Positions 63,501 to 64,000 of a stretch of DNA of 64,000 bases are shown piece by piece; position 1 is the stretch's first letter; each line of letters begins with the position of its first letter. The translations under genes and the position numbers were made by a program. The notes under the pieces are model-generated. The model made no database searches. It was given only the letters and a program-made list of their open reading frames with translations, and was not told the DNA's origin. Source of the DNA: Letharia columbiana (Eukaryota; Ascomycota; Lecanoromycetes; Lecanorales; Parmeliaceae); assembly GCF_014066305.1 (NCBI RefSeq), contig NW_023501062.1, positions 486,501-550,500 of the forward strand, given 5' to 3'.

Positions 63501-64000
63501 ATTAAAGATACTAGATATATTAGAGAATAGTAAAGTCTCTTTAAGACGCGTCGAAATTATTCGATGTTGAGAATAAAAAATTTTTTTTTTTACTATAAAG
63601 CTTAAGGCAAGGTTATTTTTTTACGAGGGTTTAATATACTTATTTCTTAATCGTTTAAGACGTTAAGAAGACTATAAGTACTTTAAATAGTATTCTTTTA
63701 AGTATACTTACTCCGCTTAGAGGGTTTCTTATCTCGTAGAGAAGTTATATATAAATAGTATTTAAATAATATTTTATTAATATTAGCTATTTCTTTCAAT
63801 TCGCTAATTATACGAATAATTTAATATCTTATTTATCTCTCGACTACTATTTATCGAGTTTAATTCGCTTTGAAATCGAATTACCTATCTAGTAGGCTTA
63901 CTTAGAAATACGATAACTTAACTTAATTTCTTATTAAAGCCCCTATTAACGCGTTTCTTTAAATTCGTCTACTAATATAAATGAAATAAGTGAATTAATC
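57380..64000 (-). mobile_element. RIP-inactivated Ty3/gypsy retrotransposon, inverted copy 2 (runs off right edge)
   Basis: This is the reverse complement of copy 1. Its 3' LTR is 57,380-57,543 (164 bp), with the polypurine tract on the minus strand at 57,558-57,544. The complement of the last bases of the window (TTCACTTATTTCATTTATAT) matches copy 1 just inside its 5' LTR, near 42,490. So only about 170 bp, essentially the 5' LTR, should lie beyond position 64,000. It is mutated in the same RIP fashion but at partly different sites. Confidence 0.92.

Noticed and set aside
27603..64000. Mitochondrial insert or organellar contig
   Set aside because: The region is AT-rich but contains nested nuclear LTR retrotransposons with TTAAT duplications and a RIP pattern, and no mitochondrial gene is visible.
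27603..64000. Centromere or telomere-proximal desert
   Set aside because: It could be pericentromeric, but no telomere repeat is present and sequence alone cannot show centromere identity. AT-rich RIP islands also occur along chromosome arms.

Overview
The window comes from a filamentous ascomycete (Pezizomycotina). Its genes carry short GT-AG introns of about 47-160 nt with CTAAC/CTGAC-type branch points. They include fungal families such as GWT1, HRD3, Mei5/Dds20, a Clr5-domain protein, a GH45 endoglucanase and Ser/Thr-rich wall proteins. The right-hand half shows the footprint of repeat-induced point mutation (RIP). I cannot fix the species or class from sequence alone.

The layout is sharply two-part. 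Positions 1 to about 27,600 are a normal gene-bearing segment of balanced base composition. From left to right it holds: the start of GWT1 (minus); a GFA/CENP-V-like protein (plus); a 1,175-residue disordered protein (plus); a small unknown protein (minus); an SRPBCC-fold protein (minus); two Ser-rich secreted-type proteins (plus); a Mei5/Sfr1-like recombination protein with a poly-G lesion (plus); a tandem-repeat block; the ERAD subunit HRD3 (minus, four exons); a Clr5-domain protein (minus); a disordered basic-tailed protein (minus); and a GH45 endoglucanase with an in-frame TAG (minus). These are mostly unrelated single genes, not an operon or an obvious metabolic cluster. HRD3 and GWT1 both act at the ER membrane.

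From about 27,600 to the right edge (over 36 kb) the sequence turns extremely A+T-rich. CpA and TpG are almost absent by eye while CpG survives, which is the signature of saturated CpA-directed RIP. No living gene is visible there. The fossils can be ordered: a minus-strand Ty1/copia element whose LTR sits on the composition boundary (27,603 to about 29,430); an unusually little-mutated palindromic element with inverted ends (29,623-30,303) and a lone copy of its left end (about 33,073); a pair of about 4 kb direct repeats of an unidentified family; a complete Ty3/gypsy element (42,311-49,103) inserted inside the first of those repeats; and a second copy of the same gypsy element in inverted orientation (57,380 to beyond 64,000). 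The gypsy element has 164-bp LTRs, a TTAAT target duplication, a polypurine tract and fossil zinc knuckle, RT, RNase H and integrase. The uninterrupted direct repeat supplies its empty site.

I did not find a convincing new functional system. The most informative observations are the nested-insertion stratigraphy, the unidentified about 4 kb repeat family, the mild RIP-like gradient inside a short tandem array among genes, and three genes (GH45, Mei5-like, Ser-rich wall protein) each carrying one apparent reading-frame lesion that may be real or an assembly error.
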